A DNA stretch of 64,000 bases from Methylocapsa aurea (GCF_000746085.1 NZ_JQKO01000001.1:1-64000); one strand, 5' to 3'. Shown: positions 38,587 through 50,056, counted from the stretch's first letter. Notes: a model not told the origin generated them from the sequence alone. Program-made: numbers and translations.

Positions 38587-39228
38587 TCACGCGGCGTCAA
38601 CGCCCAAGGTCGCGAGATTATAGCCTTCCTCCCGCAACACCCGCTGCACCGCGGGGCGCGTCAGCATCCGCCGGTAATGCGCCTGAAGATTTGCGGGCAA
38701 TGGAATTTTTGTCTTGTCGGCCCAGAACTCGACATAAAACAAGATTGGATCGGCTATCGAGAAAGCGCCGGCCACATAATCCTTGCCGGCCAGCTGCGCG
38801 TTCAGGATGCCGAAGCATTTTTCGACGAGTTCGCGGCCGAATGCGCGAACCTGCTCGAAATCGGCCTCGTTGCGGGTAAAGGTCGGGGTCGCGAAAATGC
38901 GCGCGAAACCCTGGCCGTGCACCGTGCCGACGACGAAGGCGAGCGTCTCGATAATCCTTGTTTCGCTCTCGATGTCTTCGGGCAGGAGCTTTGCGCGCGG
39001 ATGCGTGCGCCCCAGCCAATAAGCGATGGCCTGAACCTCGGTAAGCGAGGAGCCGTCGTCGCGCACCAGCGTTGGGATCGTCGACTTCGGGTTGATCGCG
39101 AGGTAGTCCGGCTTGAACTGATCCCCGGCCGGCAGGTTGACGATATAGGCCTCGAACGCCTTGTCGAGCTCTTCGAGAATGATGTGGATGCCGGTCGAAC
39201 AGGAGCCGGGGGTCATGTAGAATTTCAT
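38587..39228 (-). CDS. Glutathione S-transferase
   Basis: The protein has 213 residues from MKFYMTPGSCSTGIHIILEE, the thioredoxin-fold start with the N-terminal Ser/Cys region typical of bacterial beta-class or related GSTs. DYLAINPKSTIPTLVRDDG carries the cis-proline, and the Glu-Ser-like contact appears as LTEVQAIAYWLGR. The all-helical C-terminal domain has the N-cap-like YVAGAFSIADPILF. It conjugates glutathione or reduces small electrophiles; substrate is unknown. A longer upstream frame is non-coding in my judgement, because the family start is clear. Confidence 0.9.
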   Translation of the reverse strand: MKFYMTPGSCSTGIHIILEELDKAFEAYIVNLPAGDQFKPDYLAINPKSTIPTLVRDDGSSLTEVQAIAYWLGRTHPRAKLLPEDIESETRIIETLAFVVGTVHGQGFARIFATPTFTRNEADFEQVRAFGRELVEKCFGILNAQLAGKDYVAGAFSIADPILFYVEFWADKTKIPLPANLQAHYRRMLTRPAVQRVLREEGYNLATLGVDAA

Positions 39229-39607
39229 GGGTTCTGTTTGCTCTTTCGCCAACCGTCCACAGACTGCGGCGCGCGGTGCTGGTGGACCGTGAATTATCCG
39301 AATTGCCGAGACTTTGCCAGATCGCGTTTTGGTCCCGCATCTGGGCGCAGCAAGACGCGTTCCAGCGGGGAGGACCCCCGGCAAGTCCTGCGCCTGAAGG
39401 GTTTTGGGAGGGCGGCCCCGCAAATGCGTTGGCCTGCATCGCGGCGAGGGGCGCAACCATGACGGCCGTTGTAGCCATCTTGAACATTCGCTAAGCTATG
39501 GCTAAGGCCGACTTAGCTGCAGGGCCGCGGCGCCGGCGACGCTTGGGGCAGGATTGACGCGCGCGAGCCCCCGCCGGGCCCGGCAGCGCGCAAGGGACGA
39601 AAAATTC
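39229..39607. other. Intergenic stretch with a doubtful small secreted frame
   Basis: About 380 bases lie between the GST and transporter genes. On the minus strand a frame starting at 39487 begins MFKMATTAVMVAPLAAMQAN and looks like a signal peptide. It then continues without a stop into a non-native frame of the GST gene, and it has no ribosome binding site. I therefore do not call it a gene. Nothing else is visible. Confidence 0.35.
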
Positions 39608-41248
39608 ATGAGCACCGCTGCAAAATTGGCTCCGCTGAGCGCATCCAGCCCCGGATTTCTGTCGCGTGAGCGAATCATCGCCAAACCCGGCTTCAACCGC
39701 TGGCTGGTTCCGCCCGCAGCGCTCGCCATCCATTTATGCATCGGCATGTCCTATGGACTGAGCGTTTTCTGGCTGCCGCTGTCTCGCGCGCTCGGCATTG
39801 AGAAATCGGTCGCTTGCCCGGATATCTCGACCTTCGCCGCGCTTTTCACGCGCTCCTGCGACTGGCGGGTGAGCGATCTTCTGGTCGTGTTCACGCTTGG
39901 CATCGTCTTTCTCGGCTTGTCCGCGGCCGTGTTCGGCGGCTGGCTTGAACGCGCGGGCCCCCGCAAGGCCGGGGCTGTCGCCGCGTTGTGCTGGGGCGGC
40001 GGGTTTCTGATCGGCGCCCTTGGCGTCTATGCGCATCAATTATGGCTGCTCTGGATCGGCATGGGGGTCATCGGCGGCATTGGACTTGGTCTTGGCTATA
40101 TTTCACCGGTCTCGACGCTAATAAAATGGTTTCCCGACCGGCGCGGCATGGCGACCGGAATGGCCATCATGGGATTTGGGGGCGGCGCGTTGATCGGCTC
40201 GCCGCTCGCCAATCTGCTCATGAATCACTTCAAGACAGCGAGCGATGTTGGCGTCTGGAAAACCTTGGTCGTCTTGGGCATTCTTTATCTTATCTCGATG
40301 CTCATCGGCGCCTTTGGCTATCGGGTTCCAGCCGTCGACTGGCGGCCGAAGGGGTGGGTTCCCTCCCAGTCCAAGAGCGGCCTCGTCACCTCCGGCAATG
40401 TGGATCTCGCCGATGTGCATAAGACGCCGCAGTTCTGGCTCCTTTGGGCGATCCTTTGCCTCAATGTTTCGGCCGGAATCGGCGTTCTCGCCATGGCCTC
40501 GCCGATGCTGCAGGAAATTTTTGCGGGCGCGCTGGCCGGCGCCCCCGGCGTCGGCTTTTCCGCTCTCGATGCGGCCCAGAAGACGGCGGTCGCCACGGTC
40601 GCGGCGGGCTTTGTCGGGCTTCTCTCCCTGTTCAATATCGGCGGCCGATTTTTCTGGGCCTCGCTGTCAGATAAAATCGGCCGAAAGGCGACTTATTTCA
40701 TCTTCTTCGGCTTGGGGCTCATTCTTTACGCATTGACGCCGACCTTCGCTCATATGGGCTCGAAGGGCCTCTTCGTCGCCGCTTTTTGCATCATTTTGTC
40801 GATGTATGGGGGCGGCTTCGCCACCGTGCCGGCCTATCTCGCCGATATTTTCGGCGCGCGCTTCGTCGGCGCCATCCACGGGCGCCTGTTGACCGCCTGG
40901 TCGACAGCCGGCGTCGTCGGCCCGCTCGTCGTTGGCTATATTCGCGACGCGCAGATCGCCGCCGGCGTCGAACGCGCCCTCGTCTACGATCGGACCCTGT
41001 ATATCCTGGCGAGCTTTCTCGCCGTCGGTTTGATTTGTAACGCCTTGGTGCGCCCGGTCGCAGACAAATGGCTCATGAAGGAAACGCCCGGCGCTTTGAA
41101 GGCCGCGCAGGGAGCGCGTCGTGGTTCGAACGTCGCGGCGGCCAGCGGCATGAAAATTACCGCGACGATCGCCTGGACCTGCGTCGCGATCCCGATCGTC
41201 TGGGGCGTCTGGCAAGCCTTCGAAAGCGCCGTGAAGATGTTCCAATAG
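39608..41248 (+). CDS. MFS transporter, oxalate/formate antiporter family
   Basis: This 546-residue protein has 12 hydrophobic helices and OFA-family features: the N-terminal GMSYGLSVFWLPLSRALG, GMGVIGGIGLGLGYISPVSTLIKWFPDRRGMATGMAIMGFGGG (in two motifs) and, in the second half, LFNIGGRFFWASLSDKIGRK and YGGGFATVPAYLADIFG. A long loop after helix 2 (VACPDISTFAALFTRSCDW) is an insertion. The family exchanges oxalate for formate or carries monocarboxylates. With the nearby Mo-cofactor genes an oxalate/formate link is tempting but unproven. The start ATG follows AAGGGA by about nine bases. Confidence 0.88.
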   Translation: MSTAAKLAPLSASSPGFLSRERIIAKPGFNRWLVPPAALAIHLCIGMSYGLSVFWLPLSRALGIEKSVACPDISTFAALFTRSCDWRVSDLLVVFTLGIVFLGLSAAVFGGWLERAGPRKAGAVAALCWGGGFLIGALGVYAHQLWLLWIGMGVIGGIGLGLGYISPVSTLIKWFPDRRGMATGMAIMGFGGGALIGSPLANLLMNHFKTASDVGVWKTLVVLGILYLISMLIGAFGYRVPAVDWRPKGWVPSQSKSGLVTSGNVDLADVHKTPQFWLLWAILCLNVSAGIGVLAMASPMLQEIFAGALAGAPGVGFSALDAAQKTAVATVAAGFVGLLSLFNIGGRFFWASLSDKIGRKATYFIFFGLGLILYALTPTFAHMGSKGLFVAAFCIILSMYGGGFATVPAYLADIFGARFVGAIHGRLLTAWSTAGVVGPLVVGYIRDAQIAAGVERALVYDRTLYILASFLAVGLICNALVRPVADKWLMKETPGALKAAQGARRGSNVAAASGMKITATIAWTCVAIPIVWGVWQAFESAVKMFQ

Positions 41249-41321
41249 AACGGGAGCCGCGCCCCCAACCGCTTGCGTCCTGATATTGAAGGGCAGGGCG
41301 CTTTGGCTTTGCCTTGCTTCT

Positions 41322-43346
41322 TTAAGAATGGAATGAGAAGAGCCGGGCGGCGGCGAAGGCGCGCCGCGCCGCATCGACGGTGACTTTGCCTTCCGCGGCT
41401 TGAACGGCGTCGAGCGCCTTTACAAGCCGCGCGCCGCCTTTTTGGAAGTCAACATGGATGTCTCCCGCAAGCTCGCCTCGGGGTCCCTTGATGGCGTCGT
41501 TGACGGCGGCGATTTCGGCTTCTGTTCCGCCGGCGTCCAAAGCAAGCATCAAGGCAAGCGCGCCTTTGTGATTTGGCCCTTGGGCGCGGATCAGCCTGTA
41601 GAGATTGACGAAGCGCTTCACCGCGCGCGCCGAACCGCCGGCGAGCGGGGCCAAATCGGCGAGAAGCTTGGCTTCGGCCTCCGACAGGGGCTCGTCGAGC
41701 GCCGATTGCCGCGCGTCGGGGCTCGGGATCGGCGGCGGCGCCTTGGCGGCGCCAAGGATGGCGCCAACCAGCGCGGCGTAATCGGCGTTCGCGGCGATCG
41801 CGCCGATTTGAAACGGGGCCTGAATCCATTTATCGAGGCGCGCGTCATCGTCCCCGCCGCCAAGAGCGATGCGGCGGGGATCGAGCGCGATCAGCGCGAC
41901 GAACCCCGGCCCGAGCAAGGCTCTGACCTGCGCCAGAATCTCGCGGGCGCGGGAGGCCGGCGCGGCGTCGAGATTGTCGAGCGCTATGACGATGCGTTGG
42001 GGCGCCTCGATCGCGCCGCCCGATTTCTGAACCAGCGCGCCGACGGCGGCGATGAAACGCTGCGCCTGCTCCTTGACGACATCGGCTGAAAAGGGGGAGG
42101 GTTCGGCAAGCGCCGGGTTCGCCGCTTGCAGGCCGCCCGCGCGCTGCTCGGCCTCCGAGGCGCGCCGGCTCAGGCGATCGACTTCGGCGGCCAGCGTCTC
42201 GACGCGCCGCGTCTGGTGCCCGAAATGTCCATCGAAGTCGCGCCGCCGTGCGGAAAGATCGGCTTGCAACAGGGCTTCGCCGCGAAAGACCATCTGGATC
42301 AGCCGCAGCGCCCGCCAGATATTGGCCGCGAGCGCGAGCGCGGCGCCCGCAAAGGCCAGTTGGCGCAGGGTCAAGAGCCAATCCATATGCGCCTCGAACC
42401 AGGGCGCGGCGCCGGCCAAGGCTTCGTTCCCGCGCATCCAGCCAAGCCAGGTCGTTTGCTCGGCGAAGGCCATGCCCAGGCCAAGGCCCGAGAGGGCCAA
42501 GAGAAGGGCGGCGACGATTAGCTTGGTCTGCCCCTTAAGCCCCCAAAAGGCGCGCAGCGCGAAGCTTGTGCGGGCCCCGGCGGCGCTCCTGTCGGCGATG
42601 GCGCGCACCATATCCTTGAAGCCGAGGATCGGATCGCCAGTGACGCCGAACCCCGCGAGGCTGTTCTTGATCTGGGCTCGATGGGCGCTTGCATAGGCGT
42701 CGACCTGCGATCCGGCAGCCTCGTAAAGCACGGATTCGGTCAGGCGGGCCCGCCGCGCGTCCGTCTCGCCGAGCGAGACCCGCTCGGCCTCGAGCTTGTT
42801 GCGCGCGGCGTCGAGCCGCTCAAAGGCCTCCCGGGCGGCGATGTGGGGATCGCGCGCGGTATAGGTCGCCTCAATGGTCAGGGCTGGAAAATCGGCGGCG
42901 AGGCGGGAATGGAGCGCGCGCGCGAGCGCCGCCGCCGGAAACCCGTCAATATCGGCCGCATCAATCCGCAGGGTAAGAATTTTGGAAAGGAAAGGCGTCG
43001 AGCCGGCGTCGCGCGCGGCTGCGCTCAAGGCTTCAATAGCACGCTGGAGCCTGAGCAAAGCCAGGCTCTTGCCGGACCCGGAGCGGCCGAGGAGACCGAT
43101 CGCGAGCGGGGTTTCGGTCCGCGCATGGGCGGCGAGCTCCGCGAGGAGATTTAAGGGGGCGTCATAGCCGAGCGCTTCGGCGGCCTCGGGCAGATCGGCG
43201 GCGAAGATTGTTCCCAAAGGAGAAGCCGAGGCCGGATCAGGGGTTTCGCGCCTAGGCGCTGTGGCGGGACGAGCGGCTGCGTCGGTCTCCGTCCGCCGTG
43301 CGCCAGGAACGATCGCGCCAAGCTCGCGCAATCCGATATTGGTCAA
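41322..43346 (-). CDS. Membrane-anchored KAP-type P-loop NTPase
   Basis: The protein has 674 residues. Walker A is GRSGSGKS (87-94) and Walker B is RIVIALDNLD (451-460). The long stretch between them holds two transmembrane helices (about 275-296 and 325-347) and a coiled coil (about 360-405). The C-terminal part has GGSARAVKRFVNLYRLIRAQ, a KAP-like helical region. KAP NTPases are often membrane proteins with the helices placed inside the NTPase domain, as here. Their functions range from animal ankyrin-repeat scaffolds to bacterial proteins of unknown role, sometimes tied to phage defence. No partner gene stands beside it. I give no specific function. Confidence 0.75.
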   Translation of the reverse strand: MTNIGLRELGAIVPGARRTETDAAARPATAPRRETPDPASASPLGTIFAADLPEAAEALGYDAPLNLLAELAAHARTETPLAIGLLGRSGSGKSLALLRLQRAIEALSAAARDAGSTPFLSKILTLRIDAADIDGFPAAALARALHSRLAADFPALTIEATYTARDPHIAAREAFERLDAARNKLEAERVSLGETDARRARLTESVLYEAAGSQVDAYASAHRAQIKNSLAGFGVTGDPILGFKDMVRAIADRSAAGARTSFALRAFWGLKGQTKLIVAALLLALSGLGLGMAFAEQTTWLGWMRGNEALAGAAPWFEAHMDWLLTLRQLAFAGAALALAANIWRALRLIQMVFRGEALLQADLSARRRDFDGHFGHQTRRVETLAAEVDRLSRRASEAEQRAGGLQAANPALAEPSPFSADVVKEQAQRFIAAVGALVQKSGGAIEAPQRIVIALDNLDAAPASRAREILAQVRALLGPGFVALIALDPRRIALGGGDDDARLDKWIQAPFQIGAIAANADYAALVGAILGAAKAPPPIPSPDARQSALDEPLSEAEAKLLADLAPLAGGSARAVKRFVNLYRLIRAQGPNHKGALALMLALDAGGTEAEIAAVNDAIKGPRGELAGDIHVDFQKGGARLVKALDAVQAAEGKVTVDAARRAFAAARLFSFHS

Positions 43347-43602
43347 GAGGCGAATCCTTTCGACAAAAGGCCGAGTTGGCGTTTCCTGAGCGAGTCGGCT
43401 TTCCTAAGGAAGTGTTTCCCGTCAAGCGCCCGGTTGCAAGTGCCAGCCGATGATGACTTTCGCAAGACAGTCTCTCTTTCGCGGCCTGGGCGGTTCCTGC
43501 GGGCTTGTCGGCGGGAAATTCCGGTTGGCCTGGACCCTGGCGCCGCGCGCGGCTACATAGCTCTCAGCTTCAACATTCTCTAAGCAGGAAGACACGAGCC
43601 CC

Positions 43603-45253
<1,651 letters not shown>

Positions 45254-45255
<2 letters not shown>

Positions 45256-45282
45256 AAAAATGCCCGGCGCAAAGCCGGGCAT
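45254..45282 (-). terminator. Rho-independent terminator of the DUF3309 gene
   Basis: A perfect 9-bp stem, ATGCCCGGC paired with GCCGGGCAT around a five-base loop, is followed on the minus strand by a run of T (the A run at 45255-45260 on the plus strand). It lies just after the DUF3309 stop for minus-strand transcription and right after the ettA stop. On the plus strand it has no T run, so it mainly serves the minus strand. Confidence 0.8.
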
Positions 45283-45304
45283 GTCCTATGGCGCATCGCG
45301 GAAT

Positions 45305-45460
45305 TTAGCGCAGCAGGCCAAGGAGCCAGAGGATCAGCAAAATGATGAGAACGGTGCCGAGGACGCCGCCGAGACCCCTTCCGCCATAGTTGCCATAGGC
45401 GTAATATCCGCCGCCGCCAAATAACAATATAATGATAATGATGATGAGGAGCGTGCTCAT
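45305..45460 (-). CDS. DUF3309 micro-protein
   Basis: This 51-residue protein starts MSTLLIIIIIILLFGGGGYY and ends with a second hydrophobic segment VLIILLILWLLGLLR. A glycine/tyrosine-rich loop (YAYGNYGGRGLGG) lies between. The layout of two short helices joined by a glycine-rich turn fits the DUF3309 family of tiny proteobacterial membrane proteins. Function is unknown; it is probably an inner-membrane hairpin. It is shorter than usual gene-finding limits but is supported by family features, a clear stop and the terminator that follows. Confidence 0.8.
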   Translation of the reverse strand: MSTLLIIIIIILLFGGGGYYAYGNYGGRGLGGVLGTVLIILLILWLLGLLR

Positions 45461-45614
45461 TGCGTTTCTCCGGCCAGATCGATTTCCGGCAGATCGCCCG
45501 ACAAATCGATCGTCGAAGGCGCAACTGGCAACGCTAGCATTCAGTGTTTAGTTCAATGTCGCGCAAGGCATTTACGGAGACGCTACTTGCGAAGCGCGGG
45601 GCATTAGCCTTGCC

Positions 45615-46313
45615 TCAAGCGGCGCGGAAAACTTCGCTCAGTTTTTCCACGGCATCCCATAATTCGTTGAAATGGCCGATGACCTTGTCCGGCTTGAAGG
45701 CCTCGACGGGCTGATCGGTATAGCCGAAATTGACCGCCACCACTGGGATGTTGGCGTTGCGGGCCGTGTCTATGTCGGTTTTTGAATCGCCGACCATGAT
45801 GGCGCGGCGGGGATCGCCGCCAGCTTTTGCGATCGTTTGCAGCAGCGCCGCGCCATTCGGTTTGCTGACCGCAAAAGTGTCCTTGCCGCAGATCGCCCCG
45901 AACCGGTCGGCGACGCCGAGCGCGGTCAAAAGCAGGACCGAGGGATATTCAATCTTGTTGGTGCAGACGGCGAAGCTCCAGCCCGCCGTCTCGAAGCGGT
46001 CGAGCGCGGCGCAAACGCCTGGGAACAACACCGTTTCGTCGGCGATATGGGCTTCGTAATAGGCCAGAAAATCAGTGAATAATTCGTCGAGGCGGGCTTC
46101 CGACGCCTCGACGCCATGCGCCTTGAGGCCGCGTTGGACGAGCGCCCTGGCGCCGGCGCCGACCATGGCTCGAGCCGAGGCCGTCTCGATCGGGGCGAGG
46201 CCCTCGCGCGCCAAAATGGCATTTAAGGTCGCGACGAGATCGCCAGCCGTGTCGGCGAGCGTGCCATCGAGGTCGAAGACGAGAAGCGGACGGGGCGGGA
46301 GATCTTGCAGCAT
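45615..46313 (-). CDS. gph: Phosphoglycolate phosphatase (HAD superfamily)
   Basis: This 232-residue HAD phosphatase has the nucleophile motif VFDLDGTLADTAGD (first Asp nucleophile, second acid/base), motif II with VCTNK, the motif III lysine in FAVSKPNGAALL and motif IV VGDSKTDIDTARNA. The helical cap domain between motifs I and II is of the C1 type, as in Gph. It removes phosphate from 2-phosphoglycolate formed by DNA repair or oxygenase activity. Specificity is assigned by general resemblance and the link to rpiA nearby; other small phosphates are possible. Confidence 0.88.
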   Translation of the reverse strand: MLQDLPPRPLLVFDLDGTLADTAGDLVATLNAILAREGLAPIETASARAMVGAGARALVQRGLKAHGVEASEARLDELFTDFLAYYEAHIADETVLFPGVCAALDRFETAGWSFAVCTNKIEYPSVLLLTALGVADRFGAICGKDTFAVSKPNGAALLQTIAKAGGDPRRAIMVGDSKTDIDTARNANIPVVAVNFGYTDQPVEAFKPDKVIGHFNELWDAVEKLSEVFRAA

Positions 46314-46454
46314 TATCTAAAGCTTAAGTCGCCGCCGCTGGGCGGTCAACAGACGCCGCCAAATAGCGCGCCGCGGCTGGTGCGGCGGATGGCGCGCTTT
46401 TGGTGTAAAAACGCGGGAATCGCTCAGGCGATGACTTTAGCGGGAGGTGAGCTG

Positions 46455-46847
46455 ATGTGGTTCTCGGGTTTTCTTTCTTCGCGCAAGGCCCGATGCCGGT
46501 TCGCCGCCGGACTGGCGGCTTTTGGCGCAGCGCAAGGCGCATTTGCCGCCAATTATGAATTTCTCGCCTGCCCGGCGGTCGACCTCAACCGCGTCTATCG
46601 TCTCGATCGCGCCACGGGCGAGGTAGGCGCCTGCCAATATGGCCTGGGGAGGGAGGGCTCCGTCGGCGTCACGCTCTGCTACCCGCCGGGCGAAGGCGCC
46701 GGGCCTCAGGCGTCGAGCGAATATTCCTTGATCGCCTCGCGCCATACCGGTGAAAGCGGCGTCTTTCGGGTCGATCTGCGCACCGGGACCATGGCCATTT
46801 GCTATGTTCTGAACGATTCCGTCGTCTGCACGGCGCCGGCGCGATGA
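46455..46847 (+). CDS. Small secreted protein with two tandem motifs
   Basis: This 130-residue protein starts at an ATG with an excellent GGGAGGTGA upstream; the frame is open further up, but without such a signal. Residues about 10-40 form a signal peptide (RFAAGLAAFGAAQGAFA). The mature part contains two similar units, VYRLDRATGEVGACQYG and VFRVDLRTGTMAICYV, each with a cysteine, like blades of a small beta structure. I do not recognise the family. It is probably periplasmic, between divergent gph and rpiA. Confidence 0.7.
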   Translation: MWFSGFLSSRKARCRFAAGLAAFGAAQGAFAANYEFLACPAVDLNRVYRLDRATGEVGACQYGLGREGSVGVTLCYPPGEGAGPQASSEYSLIASRHTGESGVFRVDLRTGTMAICYVLNDSVVCTAPAR

Positions 46848-46993
46848 GCCGGCGCCGCGATCGACCTGCTTCAAGGGCATGGCCGGCGCGGGGGCGACGC
46901 CAGGTTGACGCAAGCAAGGGTTGACGAAAGCGCCCGCTAGGGACTACCCCGGCGGTGCGGCGACAATCCTTGCCGGAAATTTCGCGAGCGCCG

Positions 46994-47704
46994 ATGATTG
47001 CTCTTAGCCTAGACGATGCAAAGCGGCTTGCTGCGGCAAAGGCGCTCGATCTGGTTCGCCCGGGCATGAGGCTTGGCCTTGGCACCGGCACGACTGCGGC
47101 GCATTTCGTCGAATTGCTGGGCGCGCGCGTCGCTGAAGGGCTTCGGGTGATCTGCGTGCCGACCTCCGAGCGCACCCGGACCCAAGCGCAGCTTTATTCG
47201 ATTCCCTTGTCGACCATCGACGCAACGCCCGAACTCGACCTGACGGTCGATGGCGCCGATGAGTTCGATCCGCAATTGCGGCTCATAAAAGGGGGCGGCG
47301 GCGCTCATCTGCGCGAGAAAATCGTCGCCATGGCGTCGCAACGCATGGTCGTGATCACCGATTCGTCGAAATTCGTAAGGACGCTCGGCAAATTTCCGCT
47401 GCCTGTCGAAGTCAATGCTTTCGGCCTCGATGCGACCAAGCGCATGATCCTGGCGGCGGCGAGCGCCGCCGGCTGCTATGGCGAAATCCGCCTGCGCACC
47501 AATCCAAGCGGCCATGCCTATGTTAGCGACAACGGGCATTTTATTTTGGATTGCTTTTTTGGCTCCATTCCCGATCCGGATGAGCTGGCGGCGCGCCTTG
47601 TCGCGGTTCCAGGCGTCGTCGAACACGGGCTTTTCATCGGGATCGCCACGGGCGTGATCTGCGCCGGTCCCGCCGGCGTCGAGATTTTCGGCCAAATCGA
47701 TTGA
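46994..47704 (+). CDS. rpiA: Ribose-5-phosphate isomerase A
   Basis: The protein has 236 residues from [18 protein letters not shown]. It interconverts ribose 5-phosphate and ribulose 5-phosphate. The phosphate loop [12 protein letters not shown], the catalytic aspartates in [10 protein letters not shown] and the glycine/lysine loop [11 protein letters not shown] (with the catalytic Glu in the following helix) are present, and [12 protein letters not shown] lies near the C-terminus. Length is typical. A weak ribosome binding site makes the exact start less sure; the frame is open upstream. Confidence 0.95.
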   Translation: MIALSLDDAKRLAAAKALDLVRPGMRLGLGTGTTAAHFVELLGARVAEGLRVICVPTSERTRTQAQLYSIPLSTIDATPELDLTVDGADEFDPQLRLIKGGGGAHLREKIVAMASQRMVVITDSSKFVRTLGKFPLPVEVNAFGLDATKRMILAAASAAGCYGEIRLRTNPSGHAYVSDNGHFILDCFFGSIPDPDELAARLVAVPGVVEHGLFIGIATGVICAGPAGVEIFGQID

Positions 47705-47795
47705 GCGGCGCGGGCGACCCCTTGCCTGCGGCATAGCCGTAGGCGCTGCGCCAAACACTTCAGGTTTTCAGCCTCGATGGAGGAATAGGTTGCGC

Positions 47796-48383
47796 ATGAA
47801 TCTCAAAACACACGGTCCGCGCCTGGCTTTTCGCTCAGCCTCTCGATTGGCCTTCTTGGCGGCCCTCTGGGTTGCAGCTGGGCCGTTCGCGGCGGCGCAA
47901 CAAGCGCCAGGAACTCCGGCAAATCCTAGCGCCGCGAGTCCTGTCGCTGCAACTCCTGGCCCGGCGACCGCATCGCATCTTGCCGCTGCGCGCGCATTGG
48001 TGGTCGCGTCCGGAATGTCGCGCTCTTTCGGCATCGTCATCCCGCAATTCATGGATCAGATCGCCACCACGCTGACTCAGACCCGGCCGGAACTGATCCG
48101 CGATCTCAATACGGTGCTGACCGATCTCCAGCCGGAATTCAACAAGCAAGCCGATGAAATGGTTGACATTGCGGCGCAGATCTATGTCAAGCAGATCAGC
48201 GAGGCGGATTTGAAAGTGGCGGTGGCCTTTTTCGAAAGCCAGGCGGGAAAAAAATACGTCGAGACGCAGCCGGCCGTCCTGACCGACGTCGTGACCGCGA
48301 TGCAGGGCTGGCAAGGCAAGATATCGACGGACATGATGACCCGCGTGCGAACGGAAATGAAGAAGAAGGGCCATGAGATCTGA
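47796..48383 (+). CDS. Secreted DUF2059 protein
   Basis: This 195-residue protein has a signal peptide (LAFLAALWVAAGPFAAAQQ), a low-complexity Ala/Pro linker (about 38-65) and a helical DUF2059 domain. The domain has IVIPQFMDQIATTLTQTRPE, then IYVKQISEADLKVAVAFFES and GKKYVETQPAVLTDVVTAMQ. The family is periplasmic and of unknown function. GGAGG lies six bases before a TTG at 47790 and 12 before the ATG at 47796, so either could be the start. It is followed by the gor gene after about 125 bases that include a REP-like remnant. Confidence 0.85.
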   Translation: MNLKTHGPRLAFRSASRLAFLAALWVAAGPFAAAQQAPGTPANPSAASPVAATPGPATASHLAAARALVVASGMSRSFGIVIPQFMDQIATTLTQTRPELIRDLNTVLTDLQPEFNKQADEMVDIAAQIYVKQISEADLKVAVAFFESQAGKKYVETQPAVLTDVVTAMQGWQGKISTDMMTRVRTEMKKKGHEI

Positions 48384-48507
48384 GCAAGATCTCAATGAGC
48401 ATGAGCCCAAAGTGGCGCAGACTTTTTGGGTAGGATCACCCGTCGCGGCAGGGCGATGATTCTGAAGGCGCGTGGCGTTGCATCGGCAACGCGGCGGAGG
48501 CGTTGTG

Positions 48508-49923
48508 ATGGGCGATTTCGATGTAGACCTTTTTGTCATCGGCGCGGGGTCGGGCGGCGTTCGCGCCGCGCGGATCGTCGCTGGCCATGGCGCCAAAGTT
48601 CTCGTCGCCGAGGAATTCCGGGTCGGGGGAACCTGCGTGATCCGCGGCTGCGTGCCAAAAAAGCTGATGGTCTACGCCAGCCGTTTTCACGACGACTTTG
48701 CCGACGCGGCGGGGTTTGGCTGGAGCCTTGCCGCGCCCTCGTTCGATTGGCGAAAACTCGTCGCCGCGAAAGAGGAGGAAATCTCGCGCCTCTCCGCCAT
48801 TTATCGCGCCAATCTCGCCAAGGCCGACGCGCCGATCCTCGATTGTCGCGCCGAAGTCGAGGATGCTCACACGGTGCGCGTCGCCGACGGCCGCCGGATT
48901 TCCGCCCGCACGATCCTTGTCGCGACCGGCGGCGCGCCGGTTCTTGAACCGGATGTTCCTGGTCGCGAACACGCCATAACATCGAACGAAATCTTCGATC
49001 TGCCGGAATTGCCGGAGCGCATGTTGATCGTCGGAGGCGGCTACATCGCGGTGGAGTTCGCCTCGATTTTCGTCCGGCTCGGGACCAGGGTGACGCTGGT
49101 CATGCGGGGTGAAAATGTCCTGCGCGGCTTCGACGAGGAGATGCGCATTGGCGTGCGCGACGCGCTGATTGACGCTGGCGTCGAGATCGAATTCGGCATC
49201 CTTCCGACGCGAATTGACAAGCGCGCCAATGGCTTCAGCGTGACCTTGACGAAAGGCGAGCGGATCGACGTCGATCAGGTCATGATCGCGACGGGGCGGC
49301 GGCCGAATACTTTCGGGCTCGGACTTGAAAAGGCCGGGGTCGAACTCGATCGCCTGGGCGCCGTCAAGGTCGACGCTTTCTCCAAGACCAACATCGACTC
49401 CATTTATGCCGTGGGCGACGTCACCAATCGGGTTGCTTTGACGCCGGTCGCCATCCGCGAAGGCCATGCTTTCGCCGATACGGTTTTCGGCGGCAAGCCG
49501 ACCAAGGTCGATCACGCCAATATTCCGACGGCCGTCTTCACGACGCCGGAACTTGGGACCGTCGGGCTGACCGAGACCGAAGCGCGCGCGGCCTATGAAT
49601 GCGTCGACATCTATTGCGCGAGTTTCCGGCCGTTGAAGGCGACCTTGTCCGGACGCAAGGAAAAGACTTTGATGAAGATCGTGGTCGATGGCGTCAGCGA
49701 CCGCGTCCTCGGCGTCCACATTCTTGGCCACGACGCGGGGGAATTGGCGCAGACCTTGGGAATCGCCGTGAGACTCGGCGCGAAAAAGGCCGATTTCGAC
49801 GAGACGATGGCCGTGCATCCGACCTCGGCCGAGGAGCTTGTCACCATGCGCACGCGCACGGCGCGTTATTTTCGAGAGAGCATTGGCGAGGAAGGTCCCG
49901 GCGCCGCAATCATGGACGCCTGA
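48508..49923 (+). CDS. gor: Glutathione-disulfide reductase
   Basis: This 471-residue flavoprotein reduces oxidised glutathione with NADPH. The FAD motif is [20 protein letters not shown], the redox disulfide is in [17 protein letters not shown], and the NADPH motif is [40 protein letters not shown] is the second FAD site, and the C-terminal active-site histidine is in VHPTSAEE. The ATG at 48508 follows GGAGG and starts directly at the family N-terminus. It could be coupled to the downstream DAHP synthase gene, though a gap of about 130 bases separates them. Confidence 0.94.
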   Translation: MGDFDVDLFVIGAGSGGVRAARIVAGHGAKVLVAEEFRVGGTCVIRGCVPKKLMVYASRFHDDFADAAGFGWSLAAPSFDWRKLVAAKEEEISRLSAIYRANLAKADAPILDCRAEVEDAHTVRVADGRRISARTILVATGGAPVLEPDVPGREHAITSNEIFDLPELPERMLIVGGGYIAVEFASIFVRLGTRVTLVMRGENVLRGFDEEMRIGVRDALIDAGVEIEFGILPTRIDKRANGFSVTLTKGERIDVDQVMIATGRRPNTFGLGLEKAGVELDRLGAVKVDAFSKTNIDSIYAVGDVTNRVALTPVAIREGHAFADTVFGGKPTKVDHANIPTAVFTTPELGTVGLTETEARAAYECVDIYCASFRPLKATLSGRKEKTLMKIVVDGVSDRVLGVHILGHDAGELAQTLGIAVRLGAKKADFDETMAVHPTSAEELVTMRTRTARYFRESIGEEGPGAAIMDA

Positions 49924-50056
49924 GCAGGATCGGCATGGGCGAGAGCCGGGAGCCAAATGGCGATTCTTTCCACATATCGCCATTTGCGAAAACCTCTGTA
50001 TAAACCCTGTTCGAGCCAAAGGATTTGAGGGCCAGTCCCTGAGGAGTTTTGTTACG

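Noticed and set aside
38618-39487. A signal-peptide-like start followed by a long frame opposite the transporter promoter
   Set aside because: It runs on through the GST gene in the wrong frame and has no ribosome binding site; only the first 20 residues look protein-like.
41322-43346. The KAP-type NTPase as a complete phage-defence system
   Set aside because: No effector, nuclease or mobile gene is beside it, and the setting is housekeeping.
47721-47744. A hairpin after rpiA (CCTGCGGC...GCCGTAGG) as a terminator
   Set aside because: The stem is fair but has no T run after it; not strong enough to list as a terminator.
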